Assembly (NCBI RefSeq): GCF_026125785.1
Contig: NZ_JAHCKL010000006.1
Span: 62,001 to 126,000, forward strand
DNA length: 64,000 nucleotides
Source: Hydrogenophaga sp.
GTDB taxonomy: Bacteria; Pseudomonadota; Gammaproteobacteria; Burkholderiales; Burkholderiaceae_C
Direction of reading: 5' to 3'
Part shown: piece after piece, positions 48,430 to 57,660 of the stretch
How positions within the stretch are numbered: position 1 is the first letter of the stretch
Layout: each line of letters opens with the position of its first letter
Position numbers and translations under genes: made by a program
The notes under the pieces: generated by a model
Seen by the model: only the letters and a program-made list of their open reading frames with translations
Told to the model about the DNA's origin: nothing
Database searches by the model: none

Positions 48430-48470
48430 AATCGGGCAACTTCGGCTAACATACCCCAAGGAGTATAAAA

Positions 48471-49175
48471 ATGACCTCTACCAACACCCCTGAACAGGCC
48501 CGTCTGGACCACGCACGCTTCAACATGATCGAGCAGCAGATCCGCCCCTGGGAGGTGCTCGACGGCCGAGTGCTCGAACTGCTGGGCCAGGTGCGGCGCG
48601 AAGCCTTCGTGCCAGCCGCCCACCGCTCGTTGGCCTTCGCCGACATGGAACTGCCGCTGACGCAGCCAGCGGTGGAAGGCCAGGTGATGCTGGCCCCCAA
48701 GGTGGAGGCGCGGCTGCTGCAGGATCTGGCGCTGCAGGCATCGGACAAGGTGCTGGAGGTCGGCGCAGGCAGCGGCTACATGGCCGCGCTGCTGGCCAGC
48801 CTCGCCCACAGCGTGGTGACGCTGGAAATCGACCCGGCGCTGGCCCTGCGGGCGCGCCAGAACCTGCAGGCCGCCGGCATCCACAACGTGGATGTGCGCG
48901 AGGCCGACGCGGCCGCCAACGGCTTCGCCGCCTGCACGGCGCTGGGCCCGTTCAACGCCATCGTGCTCAGTGGCTCGGTTGCCGAGATCCCGCCGGTCCT
49001 GCTCAGCCTGCTGGCACCGGGCGGACGGCTCGCGGCCATCGTGGGCAGTGAGCCCATGATGCGCGCCACCATCGTCACCCGCACGGGCGAGGCCTCGTTC
49101 CAGACCGCCCAACCCTGGGACACCGTGGCTCCGCGCCTTCGGAACTTTCCCGAGCCTTCGGGTTTCCGTTTCTGA
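48471..49175 (+). CDS. Protein-L-isoaspartate methyltransferase family protein
   Basis: A 234-residue SAM-dependent methyltransferase with the PIMT opening (MIEQQIRPWEVLDGRVLELL, then VRREAFVPAAHRSLAFADME) and motif I KVLEVGAGSGYMAALLA. The segment that in true PIMT reads ISQPYIVARM is altered here to LTQPAVEGQVMLAPKVEARL, so isoaspartate repair is uncertain. It has a strong AAGGAG ribosome site and is followed by rhodanese and TolC-type genes, a grouping common in Burkholderiales. Confidence 0.85.
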   Translation: MTSTNTPEQARLDHARFNMIEQQIRPWEVLDGRVLELLGQVRREAFVPAAHRSLAFADMELPLTQPAVEGQVMLAPKVEARLLQDLALQASDKVLEVGAGSGYMAALLASLAHSVVTLEIDPALALRARQNLQAAGIHNVDVREADAAANGFAACTALGPFNAIVLSGSVAEIPPVLLSLLAPGGRLAAIVGSEPMMRATIVTRTGEASFQTAQPWDTVAPRLRNFPEPSGFRF

Positions 49176-49190
49176 CAGGCCCATTGCCCC

Positions 49191-49529
49191 ATGCAACACA
49201 TCACCCCCGCCCAACTCCAGGACTGGCTGCGCCAGAACGCCGCCGGCGAACCGCCGGTGGTGCTCGACGTACGCGAACCCTGGGAACTGCAGACCGCCTC
49301 GGTCAAGCCCGACGGCTTCGAACTGCTGGCCATGCCCATGCGCAGCGTGCCCGCGCGCTACCCGGAACTGGACCGGCAACGCCCCATCGCCTGCCTGTGC
49401 CACCACGGCGGCCGCAGCGCCCAGGTGGCGCAGTTTCTGCTGCAGAACGGCTTCACCACCGTGGTCAACATCGAAGGCGGCATTCATGCCTGGTCGCATC
49501 AGGTCGACCCCGGCATTCCCGTGTACTGA
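49191..49529 (+). CDS. Rhodanese-like sulfurtransferase
   Basis: A single-domain rhodanese of 112 residues. VVLDVREPWELQTASV is the CH2A motif and ACLCHHGGRSAQVAQFLLQ is the active-site loop with the catalytic Cys (C-H-H-G-G-R-S; most family members have C-x-x-G-x-R). It ends with NIEGGIHAWSHQVDPGIPVY. Probably cytoplasmic. It lies 15 bases after the PIMT-like gene and 46 before the TolC-type gene. Confidence 0.92.
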   Translation: MQHITPAQLQDWLRQNAAGEPPVVLDVREPWELQTASVKPDGFELLAMPMRSVPARYPELDRQRPIACLCHHGGRSAQVAQFLLQNGFTTVVNIEGGIHAWSHQVDPGIPVY

Positions 49530-49575
49530 GCCACCACGCCGCCCGTTTTGCATCGCCCGTTTCAAAGGACCTCTC

Positions 49576-50943
49576 ATGACCGCCCCGATTGCCCCGCTCA
49601 CCCCCACCCGCCACGGCAGATGGCCGGCGCTGCGGCGCTCGGCACTGGCTGCGCTGATCGCCCTGGGCGCCGCCGGTGGTGCGCAGGCGCAGAGCCTGGT
49701 GGAGCTGTACGAGGCCGCGCGCGGGTTCGATGCCACCTACCTGTCGGCGCTCTCCAAGTACGACGCCGATCTGGCACGTGCGGCCCAGGCCCGCGCCGGC
49801 CTGCTGCCCCAGGTGGGGCTGGCCGCCGCGGCCAGTTGGGCTCGCCGCGACAGCAGCAACAACGCACTGGACGCCACCACCGATACGCAGAGCACCGGCA
49901 TCTCGGCCAGCCAGCCGCTGTACCGCCCAGCCAACAAACTGGCCGATGAACAGGCCCAGCTCTCCATCGACGTGGCCCGCGCCCAGCTCACCCAGGCCGA
50001 GCAGGACCTGATCGTGCGCACCTCGCAGGCGTACTTTGACGTGCTTGCCGCGCAGGACACCCTCACCTTCGTGCAGGCGCAGAAGGCCGCCGTGGCCGAG
50101 CAGCTCGCCGCCGCCAAGCGCAACTTCGAGGTGGGCACCGCCACCGTGACCGACTCGCGCGAGGCACAGGCCCAGTACGACCTGGTGCTGGCACAGGAGA
50201 TCGCGGCGGAGAACAACCTGCGCGTGAAGAAGCTGGCGCTGGACCAGTTGGTGGGGCGCAGCGGCGTGACGCCGCGCCCCTTGGCCGCGCCGGTTGCGTT
50301 GCCCGATCTGGTGCCTGCCGATCCGCAGTCCTGGGTCAACCTGGCCGATGAGACCCACCCCACCATCCTGCAGGCACAGCGCGCGCTGGAGATCGCCCGG
50401 CTGGAAACCAGCAAGGCCGAAGCAGGGCACAAGCCCACGGTCGATCTGGTCGCTCAATACAACATCAGCCGCGCCCCGTCTTCGGTGGCCACCATACCGG
50501 GCAATGTGCGCACCAACAACGCCAGCGTGGGTGTGCAGCTCAACATGCCGCTGTTCGCGGGCTTCGCCATCCAGAACCGTGTGAAGGAAACCCTCTCGCT
50601 CGAAGAGAAGGCCCGCACCGACCTGGAGGCGGCGCGCCGCGGCGTGGACCTCAATACCCGCAGCGCCTTCCTGGGCGTGGTGTCGGGCCAGAGCCAGGTC
50701 AAGGCGCTGGAAGCTGCCGAAGCCTCCAGCCAGAGCGCGCTGGATGCGAACCGCCTGGGCTACCAGGTGGGCGTGCGCATCAACATCGACGTGCTGAACG
50801 CGCAAAGTCAGCTCTTCCAGACCAAGCGCGACCTGGCCCAGGCGCGCTACAACGTGCTGCTCAGCAGCCTGCGCCTGCGCCAGGCCAGCGGCAAGCTGCT
50901 GCCCGAAGACCTGCGGCCGGTCAACGCCCTGCTGGCACCCTAA
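49576..50943 (+). CDS. tolC: TolC family outer-membrane channel protein
   Basis: A 455-residue outer-membrane efflux protein with a signal peptide (ALAALIALGAAGGAQAQ). The internal repeat of TolC is visible: SLVELYEAARGFDATYLSAL and GIQASQPLY-like GISASQPLYRPANKLADEQA in the first half, GVQLNMPLFAGFAIQNRVKE in the second. It could serve the RND pump upstream or type I secretion. An AAAGGA site supports the ATG at 49576. It converges with the RgpF gene, stop codons overlapping. Confidence 0.92.
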   Translation: MTAPIAPLTPTRHGRWPALRRSALAALIALGAAGGAQAQSLVELYEAARGFDATYLSALSKYDADLARAAQARAGLLPQVGLAAAASWARRDSSNNALDATTDTQSTGISASQPLYRPANKLADEQAQLSIDVARAQLTQAEQDLIVRTSQAYFDVLAAQDTLTFVQAQKAAVAEQLAAAKRNFEVGTATVTDSREAQAQYDLVLAQEIAAENNLRVKKLALDQLVGRSGVTPRPLAAPVALPDLVPADPQSWVNLADETHPTILQAQRALEIARLETSKAEAGHKPTVDLVAQYNISRAPSSVATIPGNVRTNNASVGVQLNMPLFAGFAIQNRVKETLSLEEKARTDLEAARRGVDLNTRSAFLGVVSGQSQVKALEAAEASSQSALDANRLGYQVGVRINIDVLNAQSQLFQTKRDLAQARYNVLLSSLRLRQASGKLLPEDLRPVNALLAP

Positions 50944-52031
50944 TCGACACTGGCACGGATTTCGGCGAAGGTCGCCTCGTCTGGTCGGGGCAGGTCACCG
51001 GCCAGCACGGCGCGCACGTACTGCCGCCGCATGCGGACCTGCAGCTCACCTCGGTTCTTCTTGAGCAGGGGTACGCCCATCAGGCCGATGGTGGCGTAGC
51101 AGAAGGTGGAGTGGAAGTTGCGCCGGGCGCTGGCCGCACCGATGTGAGCCATCACCCGCTCGCGCCAGGCCGCGTCGCGCGGTGAGGCGCGCAGCAGTTC
51201 CTCGCTCTCGCGCTGCAGGTTGCCATCGGTGTAGGCACCGTAGTCCAGCGTCTTGGCAAGCGCGTCGTCGCCCTGCGTGGCCAGCAGCGCCAGCATGCGC
51301 TCGCGCGAATAAATGCCTTCGGAAGGCACCTGCGCCGCAAACAAGGTCCGTGAAAAACCCCGCTCACCACGGCGCACGGTGAGGTACTTGTTGCTGGTCG
51401 AGACGTAGCGGTTCCAGTAGTCCAGAAAGACGTCGGCGGTCAGAACAGGCCGCTTGAGCAGGAAGAAGTAGGAGAGAAAAATGCCCGCATGCTCGCCCTC
51501 GGGCTGCCCAGGCTCGACGTAGCGCAGCGCACCGAGGAAGCCGGCGCTGGAAGCCTCCATGGCGTCGATCATGGACTCGTTCTGCGCCAGCGGAAACCAC
51601 ACGCTGTCGTTGAGGATGATGAGTTGCTCCGGTGATACCGACCAGTGCCACAGCAGCCGGATGCCGTCGCGGTAGCCGCCGAAGTCGTAACCGAAGTTGG
51701 GCCGTTCGACGAACCGCCAGACGTAGGGACCCAGGGTTTGCTGGTCCTGCGCGGAGACCGGCGAGTTCGCTACCAGCATCACCGCGTAGCCGTGGCGCGC
51801 CAGATGCTGGCAGGTGGCGAGCACCGAACCGGCCATGCCGCGCGGCTGGTAGATCAGGAAGATCGCCACCTTGGGCGTGCGCGCTGCGGCCCCATTGAGC
51901 ACGCGGTAGTCGGCCGGGAACCGTGCGTCGAGTCGGCGCTGGCGCGCAGGCCCGATCAGGCGTTCGGGCAGCGCCTGCAGTTGCTGCTTGAACGTCTCGA
52001 ACTCGCGTTCGATTTTCCAGCGAGGTATCAA
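50940..52031 (-). CDS. Rhamnan synthesis F (RgpF) family glycan protein
   Basis: A 363-residue protein of the RgpF glycosyltransferase-like family, found in rhamnose-rich polysaccharide and O-antigen clusters. Visible marks are VAIFLIYQPRGMAGSVLATC, GYDFGGYRDGIRLLW, ILNDSVWFPL and FLGALRYVEPGQPEGEHAG. I place the start at a TTG (52031) with a GGAGG ribosome site, overlapping the ligase stop as TTGA; upstream residues have no similarity to the family. Last gene of the neuA-neuB-neuC-ligase operon. It probably adds a sugar to the surface glycan. Confidence 0.85.
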   Translation of the reverse strand: MIPRWKIEREFETFKQQLQALPERLIGPARQRRLDARFPADYRVLNGAAARTPKVAIFLIYQPRGMAGSVLATCQHLARHGYAVMLVANSPVSAQDQQTLGPYVWRFVERPNFGYDFGGYRDGIRLLWHWSVSPEQLIILNDSVWFPLAQNESMIDAMEASSAGFLGALRYVEPGQPEGEHAGIFLSYFFLLKRPVLTADVFLDYWNRYVSTSNKYLTVRRGERGFSRTLFAAQVPSEGIYSRERMLALLATQGDDALAKTLDYGAYTDGNLQRESEELLRASPRDAAWRERVMAHIGAASARRNFHSTFCYATIGLMGVPLLKKNRGELQVRMRRQYVRAVLAGDLPRPDEATFAEIRASVD

Positions 52032-53290
52032 GAACGTGCCTCCGGTGCCGACGGCCTCGGTCGCCAGCCGGCCAGCAGCAGCGGCATCACCGACGCGAAC
52101 AGGTGGCGCTCGGTGGTGACCCAGAACGGGCCGTTGATGAAGCTGTCGACGAACAGGATGGCCATGAAGGCCACCGCCAGCAAACGGTAGCGCCCTTCGA
52201 GAGAAAGCCCCGCACGAAAAGCCGCCCACAGCAGCCAGGCGTAGGCCAGCACGCCGACGATGCCGTGCTCGGCGGCGAAGAACAGGAACTGGTTGTGCGG
52301 GTGCACGCAGGAAACGGCGCATTGCACAGCGTCGTTGTAGATCTGCAGCGAGAGCACGCGGTAGCCGCCCGTGCCATGGCCCCACACCGGGCTGGAGAGG
52401 AACATGTCCAGCGCGTTCTTCCACATGTCCAGCCGCGCGCCGATCGAGGTGGCCACCACGCCGCCCTGCATGTACTGCGTGAACTCATGGATGCCGGAAA
52501 GCACGCGCTCGCGCAGCAAAGGCGAAGACGCAAACAACACCACCATCACCAGGACCACCCCGGCCAGCGCGCGCCAGCGCCAGGCCACCGGAACCGACAC
52601 CAGCGCCAGCGCGCTGAACATGACCAGCAGCACGGCCTGGCCGGTGCGCCCCTCCAGGAGATGGGTGATGCTGAAGACGGTCAGCGCCACCACCAGGCCC
52701 CAGCCCAGGCGCCCCAGCAAGGTACGCGCCTCCAGCGCGAAGACCACGGCGATGGCGGTGAACACCGACATCGCCAGGCCTTGGGCGATGTAGTCGTTGA
52801 ACACGTTGTGGCTGACGCCGAATCCACGCACGTGGGTGTCCGACCAGGGCACCTCCACCCAGACGTTGGCGTAGGTGGACACCAGCGTGATGAGTGCCCC
52901 GGCCACGTAGGCGAGCAAGGCCCGCTGCTGCCAGCGTGGCTCGTGCAGCAAGGTCAGCAGCATCAGCATCATCGGAAACTTGCTGTAGACGTAGAGGTGC
53001 GAACCGATGGTGGAGCGCGGCGCGTCGGTGTAGGCAATCCCCACCAGCACCAACCCGAACAACAGCAGGCTGGGCCAGGTGATCGGATGGTGCCGGATCA
53101 GCGCCCACTTCTCGGCAAAGCGGCCCGAGAGAAACCATCCCACCAGGATCAGCAACAGCGAGATGTTGACCAGCGCGATCGAGGTGGGCACGCCCAGCAT
53201 CAGCGTCACGGCCGCCCAGCGTGCGGTCTGGTCCATGGTGGACTGGAAACGGTCAAGCACCGTTGGAGCGGGCGCGTCAGTCACTGGCAA
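52028..53290 (-). CDS. O-antigen ligase/polymerase family membrane protein
   Basis: A 420-residue protein with about twelve hydrophobic helices and the Wzy_C/WaaL signature near residues 320-345 (SCVHPHNQFLFFAAEHGIVG). It also has MWKNALDMFLSSPVWGHGTGG, the usual segment before the main periplasmic loop. It either ligates glycan to lipid A-core or polymerises repeat units; the two cannot be separated by sequence. Start TTG at 53290, overlapping the neuC end by 14 bases; an internal start is possible. Confidence 0.87.
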   Translation of the reverse strand: MPVTDAPAPTVLDRFQSTMDQTARWAAVTLMLGVPTSIALVNISLLLILVGWFLSGRFAEKWALIRHHPITWPSLLLFGLVLVGIAYTDAPRSTIGSHLYVYSKFPMMLMLLTLLHEPRWQQRALLAYVAGALITLVSTYANVWVEVPWSDTHVRGFGVSHNVFNDYIAQGLAMSVFTAIAVVFALEARTLLGRLGWGLVVALTVFSITHLLEGRTGQAVLLVMFSALALVSVPVAWRWRALAGVVLVMVVLFASSPLLRERVLSGIHEFTQYMQGGVVATSIGARLDMWKNALDMFLSSPVWGHGTGGYRVLSLQIYNDAVQCAVSCVHPHNQFLFFAAEHGIVGVLAYAWLLWAAFRAGLSLEGRYRLLAVAFMAILFVDSFINGPFWVTTERHLFASVMPLLLAGWRPRPSAPEARS

Positions 53291-54395
53291 AGGCTTTCTG
53301 CAAGGGTTGCTCCCAGAACGTGGGCCGGTTCAGCACTTCGACGAAGGCCTCGGCGGCGTGGCCGTTGCCGAAGGTCGTGTCCGGGGTGAAGCGCTTGCCC
53401 CAGGTAGAGCGGAGGAAGTGGTCGATGACGGTCTGGTCGGTGGCGGCGCAGGCCGTGATGGAAGGACCGCTGGCGCGCCGGTTCTGCCGCGTGCCCACGT
53501 CCAAGCTGGGCAAGCCCAGGAATGGCGCCTCGCGCACGCCCGCGCTGCTGTTGCCCACCATGGCTGAGGCATGCCGCATCAGTTCGGAGAAGTAGGCGAA
53601 GCGCATCGAGGGAATCTGGCGGAAGCGTTCGCGCGGCAGGCGATCGAGCACCGCAAAGATGTCCTCGGTGCCCGGGTCGTTGTTGGGTGAGATCACCACG
53701 AAATGGCGGCCACTGGCTTCCAGCCGCGAGAAGAGCGCCTGCCCCTGCGCACCGATGGTGTCCGCCTCGGACGTCACCGGATGAAAGATCGCGATGCCGT
53801 AGTCGTCGAAGGGAATGGCGTAGCGCGCCTTCACCTGCGCGAGCGTGACGCCGGACGGTCGGGCGTGGGTATCGAGTTCGGGCGAACCGATGTTGTAGAC
53901 GCGGTTGGCGGGCTCTCCCAGCGCCAGCACACGCTGGCGCGCGCCCTCCGAGCTCACGAAGTGGTGCGCGCAAAGCTTGGTGTTGCAGTGGCGGATGCTC
54001 TCGTCGATGGTGCCGGAGACTTCACCGCCCTCGATGTGCGCGGAGGGGATGTACTTCATGGCGCAGACGATGGAGGCGGCCAGCGCTTCGACGCGGTCGC
54101 CGTGGATCACCACCAGGTCTGGCCGGTGCTCGTGCACGAAATCCGAAAAACCCAGGATGGTCTTGGAGAGGATGAAGTCCTGCGCATCGCCCTCGCGCTG
54201 GTTGACGAACTCGAAGAACTCGGCTCCGGGAAACCGCCGCACCTCCAGCCGCGTCTCGCCATAGCGGCGCATCATGTGCATGCCGGTGATGAAGAAGCTC
54301 ACACCCATGCCCGCCTGCTGCGCGGCCAGCGCCAGGGGTTCGAGCTTGCCGAAGTCGGCCCGCGTGCCAGTGACGAAAAGCAGCTTGTGCGCCAT
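53277..54395 (-). CDS. neuC: UDP-N-acetylglucosamine 2-epimerase (hydrolysing)
   Basis: A 372-residue GT-B-fold epimerase that makes ManNAc (or a 2,4-diacetamido analogue) from the UDP-sugar, the first step of sialic-acid-type synthesis. Family segments: LLFVTGTRADFGKLEPLALA, DLVVIHGDRVEALAA, SAHIEGGEVSGTIDESIRHC and MVGNSSAGVREAPFLGLPSL. The NeuC/LegG choice is open; both fit. The start overlaps the neuB stop by one base (TGATG). Confidence 0.92.
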   Translation of the reverse strand: MAHKLLFVTGTRADFGKLEPLALAAQQAGMGVSFFITGMHMMRRYGETRLEVRRFPGAEFFEFVNQREGDAQDFILSKTILGFSDFVHEHRPDLVVIHGDRVEALAASIVCAMKYIPSAHIEGGEVSGTIDESIRHCNTKLCAHHFVSSEGARQRVLALGEPANRVYNIGSPELDTHARPSGVTLAQVKARYAIPFDDYGIAIFHPVTSEADTIGAQGQALFSRLEASGRHFVVISPNNDPGTEDIFAVLDRLPRERFRQIPSMRFAYFSELMRHASAMVGNSSAGVREAPFLGLPSLDVGTRQNRRASGPSITACAATDQTVIDHFLRSTWGKRFTPDTTFGNGHAAEAFVEVLNRPTFWEQPLQKAFASD

Positions 54396-55447
54396 CACGT
54401 ATTGGCCAGCGGCTGGACGCCGTCCAGATCGCTCCACAGCAGTTGCTGGTTGCGCTTGACGGCGCGCGTGAGCCGGGCGCCAACCAGACGGTCGAAATGC
54501 TGCACCGATATCTCGCCGGAGCCCGGGCGCCGCGCCCAGATGTCGGCGGCGGTGATGACATGGCCCGCGGCCAGGTCGCGGTCGGCCACCATGGAGCCGC
54601 GCGCGAAGCGGTAGACATCTTCCTCGGGTGCGGTGCGCACCTTGGGGTTGTGCAGCGCGGTGTGGATTTCGCGCGAACGGTCGATCAGGAACTTCAGTTC
54701 GGCGGGGTCCATGGAACAGGGAATGTCCGGTCCCTTGCGGTAGCGCGTGTCCGTGAAATGCCGCTCCAGAATGCAGGCGCCCAGCGCCACCGCCGAGAGC
54801 GCCATTTCAGGACCGATGCTGTGGTCGGAAAAACCGATGACCGCACGCGGAAACGCCTGACGCAGTTCGGTGATGCCTTGCAGGCTCACGATCTCCGGCG
54901 GCGAGGGGTAGAGGTTGGTGCACTCCAGCAGCGCGTACTCCACACCAGCGTCGTCCAGCGCCTGCACCGACGGCCGCATGCCCGCGATGGTCTGCATGCC
55001 GGTGCTCATGATCACCGGTTTGCCGAAGCTGGCGATGTGGCGGATCAAGGGCACGTGGTTGCACTCGCCCGAACCGATCTTGAAAGCAGGGATACCAATC
55101 TCGGCGAGGAAGTCGGCGGCCGCGCGCGAGAACGGCGTGGAGATGTAGATCATGCCCAGCGATTCGGCATAGCGCTTGAGCGCGATTTCGTCGTCCTTGG
55201 ACAGCGCGCACTCGGCCATCACGTCCCAGATCGACTTGTCGGCATTGGGCGGGAAGATGGCCTTGGCCTCGTCGGTCATCTCGTCCTCGACGAAGTGCGT
55301 CTGGTGCTTGACCATCTCGCAGCCGGCGCGGTGCGCCGCCAGCACCATGCCCTTGGCCACGTCCAGGCTGCCGCCGTGGTTGATGCCGATCTCGGCCACC
55401 ACCAGTGGCGCATGGGCGGGAGATATCTCGCGGTGGGCAATCTTCAT
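54395..55447 (-). CDS. neuB: N-acetylneuraminate synthase family (NeuB)
   Basis: Condenses phosphoenolpyruvate with ManNAc or a related hexose to form a nonulosonic acid. The 350-residue protein has a TIM-barrel domain (VVAEIGINHGGSLDVAKGMV; ISTPFSRAAADFLAEIGIPA; FKIGSGECNHVPLI; GFSDHSIGPEMAL) and a C-terminal SAF antifreeze-like domain (FARGSMVADRDLAAGHVITA). The precise sugar (Neu5Ac, legionaminic or pseudaminic type) is not decidable by eye; the absence of PseB/C or LegB/C genes favours Neu5Ac-like. Overlaps neuA by 4 bases. Confidence 0.93.
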   Translation of the reverse strand: MKIAHREISPAHAPLVVAEIGINHGGSLDVAKGMVLAAHRAGCEMVKHQTHFVEDEMTDEAKAIFPPNADKSIWDVMAECALSKDDEIALKRYAESLGMIYISTPFSRAAADFLAEIGIPAFKIGSGECNHVPLIRHIASFGKPVIMSTGMQTIAGMRPSVQALDDAGVEYALLECTNLYPSPPEIVSLQGITELRQAFPRAVIGFSDHSIGPEMALSAVALGACILERHFTDTRYRKGPDIPCSMDPAELKFLIDRSREIHTALHNPKVRTAPEEDVYRFARGSMVADRDLAAGHVITAADIWARRPGSGEISVQHFDRLVGARLTRAVKRNQQLLWSDLDGVQPLANT

Positions 55448-56145
55448 GAAAGGGTTTCCTTCTGGGTCGAGGCCATCAGCGCCGCCTCGCAGCGCTCGAA
55501 GTCCTCTTGTGAATCGATGTCCTGGCTGCGTTCGGCGGGCATTTGCAGCACGCCGATGTGCTCGCTGACGAAGCTGCCGCGCGCGACGAACCCATCCGCG
55601 TCCATCACATAGATCGCGCCGTTGGGCCGCACCACGGGAGGCAGGCTCTGCCGGTTCGCAAAACAATGCGCCGGTTCCGACAACGGCAGGAAGCGCTCTC
55701 CCTGCAGCCGTCCCCACTTGAGCACCCCCCGGTCCGCCTCCGTCACCGACATCACAAGCTCGAAACCGCCCCGACCGAACACGGCCAGCGCGGACTGGAT
55801 ATCGGACGGCAGGCGCAGCGGAGAGGTGGCCTGCAGCAGCACCACGGTGCCCCGTACCCCCGCCGACTGCAGGGCATGCTGCAGCACCGGCGCCATGGGC
55901 ACGCCGTCACCCGCCAGGTCGGCAGGCCGCCTGACGAGGACCACCGCATCGGGCAATGGGGCGCCCAGCACCTCGGGCATGTCGGTGGTGATCACCACCC
56001 GCGCCGCGCCCGCAGCCAGCGCCTGGTCCAGCGCGTGGCGGTACAGCGGCTTGCCCGCCAGCGGACGGATGTTCTTGGAGGGCAGACCCTTGGAGCCGGC
56101 GCGCAGCGGGATGACCGCGGTCCAGGCCGAAGAGGAAAGGGTCAT
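55444..56145 (-). CDS. neuA: CMP-nonulosonic acid (acylneuraminate) cytidylyltransferase
   Basis: Activates the nonulosonic acid as its CMP derivative. The 233-residue protein carries the signature IPLRAGSKGLPSKNIRPLAG near the N-terminus, LLQATSPLRLPSDI and VRPNGAIYVMDADGF. First gene of the leftward neuA-neuB-neuC-ligase-RgpF operon, which is tightly overlapped throughout. It is divergent from the GT30 pair with 114 bases between starts. Confidence 0.92.
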   Translation of the reverse strand: MTLSSSAWTAVIPLRAGSKGLPSKNIRPLAGKPLYRHALDQALAAGAARVVITTDMPEVLGAPLPDAVVLVRRPADLAGDGVPMAPVLQHALQSAGVRGTVVLLQATSPLRLPSDIQSALAVFGRGGFELVMSVTEADRGVLKWGRLQGERFLPLSEPAHCFANRQSLPPVVRPNGAIYVMDADGFVARGSFVSEHIGVLQMPAERSQDIDSQEDFERCEAALMASTQKETLS

Positions 56146-56259
56146 GGGTGGGGTTCCTGTGGTGCGAGCCCCCAGGGCGCCGGGCTGGCGGGGGCGGGTG
56201 CGTAACTATACTGAATGCCTTTTGCCGGTCGCCCGGCGCGCACGCCCCTGCCTTGCCCG

Positions 56260-57660
56260 ATGGACCAGCCCTCCTCCCCTCGCCCATCGCCCCGACCGTT
56301 TCCGCCAGGCTGGCGCCTGCCGGTGATGATCGCGCTCTATGAACTGCTGTGGCATCTGCTGCTGCCGCTCTTCCTGCTGTTCCTGTGGCGGCGCGGCCAA
56401 CGCGAGCCCCTGTACCGCCAGCACTGGGGCGAGCGCTTCGGCGCCGTTTCGACGAACCTGCGGCACCCGTTGTGGGTGCATTCGGCATCCATGGGCGAGA
56501 TCCGCGGCGCCGCGCCGCTGGTGCGCGCCCTGCTCGCCGCGGGTTACCCGGTCCTGGTGACCACGCTCACCCCTGCTGGCCGCACCGCGGCCAGCACGCT
56601 GTTCGCCGACGCCATCGCGCAGGGCCGGGCGCAGGTCGCGTTCGTGCCGCTGGAACTGGGCTGGGCGGTGCGCCGCTTCATCCGTCGCGTCCATCCGCGC
56701 GCGGCCATGATGACCGAGATCGACACCTGGCCGGTGCTGCTGACCACCATCCGCCGCCGCCATGTGCCGCTGTGCATCGCCAACGCGCAGTACCCCAAGA
56801 AGAGCATCGAACGCGACCGCCGCTGGGGCGGTTTTCGCGCCGGCATCTTCCAGGCCTACGAACTGGTCCTGTGCAAGTCCGAGACGCATGCCCAGCGCTT
56901 TCGCGACGTGGGTTGCGAGCGTGTGGTGGTGGCTGGCGAAACGCGTTTCGATCTGCCGGTATCGCCCACGCAGTTGGCGGCCGCGCACGCCCTGTTGGAC
57001 CCCTGGAACCTGGCCACCGGCAGGCCCGGCGGACGCCCCGTGCTCTGCTTCGCCAGCGCCATCGTCGGTGAGGACGAGCAGTTCATCGACGCCATGGCCC
57101 GCGTGCAGGCTGGGCTGGCCGAAGCCGGCCTGCCGAAACCCTTGGTGGTCTACGTGCCGCGCAGCCCGCAGCGGTTCGACACAGTGGCCGGCCTGATCGA
57201 GGGAGCCGGACTGAAGGTAGCGCGCCGCAGCCGCATGCTCGACGCGGACCTCAGGCCCACGCCCGACGCCCCGGACATGGCCGGCATCGACGTGCTGCTG
57301 GGCGACTCGCTGGGCGAGATGTACTTCTACCTCGCGCTGGCTCAGGTGGTGGTGGTGGGTGCTTCGTTCGTGCCGTTGGGCGCCCACAACGTCATCGAAC
57401 CGCTGGCGCTGAAGAAGCCGGTGATGGTGGGCCACAGCATCTGGGGTATCGAATACCCCGGCGTGGAAGCGCTGGCCGCCGGCGTGCTGCAGCAGCATAT
57501 GACCATTCCCAGCCTGGCCGACGCCCTGGTGCACTTGCTGACCTCTCCCACCGCCTACGCCGCCGCCATCGCTGGCGCGCAGGCGTTCTACGCGGAACAC
57601 GGTGGCGCCACCGCGCGCCACATGGCCACGCTGCAGCCCTGGCTGGAGGCCACCCGGTGA
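56260..57660 (+). CDS. Divergent GT30 (Kdo-transferase family) glycosyltransferase
   Basis: A 466-residue GT30 enzyme. Kdo transferases (WaaA) move Kdo from CMP-Kdo to lipid A. The N-terminal membrane helix (MIALYELLWHLLLPLFLLFL) and WGERFG are typical, as are HSASMGEIRGAAPLVRALL (catalytic Glu), TTLTPAGR and YVPRSPQRFD. The donor site is unusual: VGASFVPLGAHNVIEPLAL replaces the GGS/GGHNPLE pattern, and GHSIWGIEYPG replaces the GP-H-x-x-NF motif. It may use another CMP-sugar; neuA lies next door. A TATACT at 56207 argues for this ATG over one at 56215; 56326 is also possible. Confidence 0.85.
   Translation: MDQPSSPRPSPRPFPPGWRLPVMIALYELLWHLLLPLFLLFLWRRGQREPLYRQHWGERFGAVSTNLRHPLWVHSASMGEIRGAAPLVRALLAAGYPVLVTTLTPAGRTAASTLFADAIAQGRAQVAFVPLELGWAVRRFIRRVHPRAAMMTEIDTWPVLLTTIRRRHVPLCIANAQYPKKSIERDRRWGGFRAGIFQAYELVLCKSETHAQRFRDVGCERVVVAGETRFDLPVSPTQLAAAHALLDPWNLATGRPGGRPVLCFASAIVGEDEQFIDAMARVQAGLAEAGLPKPLVVYVPRSPQRFDTVAGLIEGAGLKVARRSRMLDADLRPTPDAPDMAGIDVLLGDSLGEMYFYLALAQVVVVGASFVPLGAHNVIEPLALKKPVMVGHSIWGIEYPGVEALAAGVLQQHMTIPSLADALVHLLTSPTAYAAAIAGAQAFYAEHGGATARHMATLQPWLEATR

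Noticed and set aside
45169-48459. A 1096-codon antisense frame across the RND pump gene
   Set aside because: The plus strand encodes a full RND transporter with all motifs; the antisense product is His/Gln/Asp-rich shadow.
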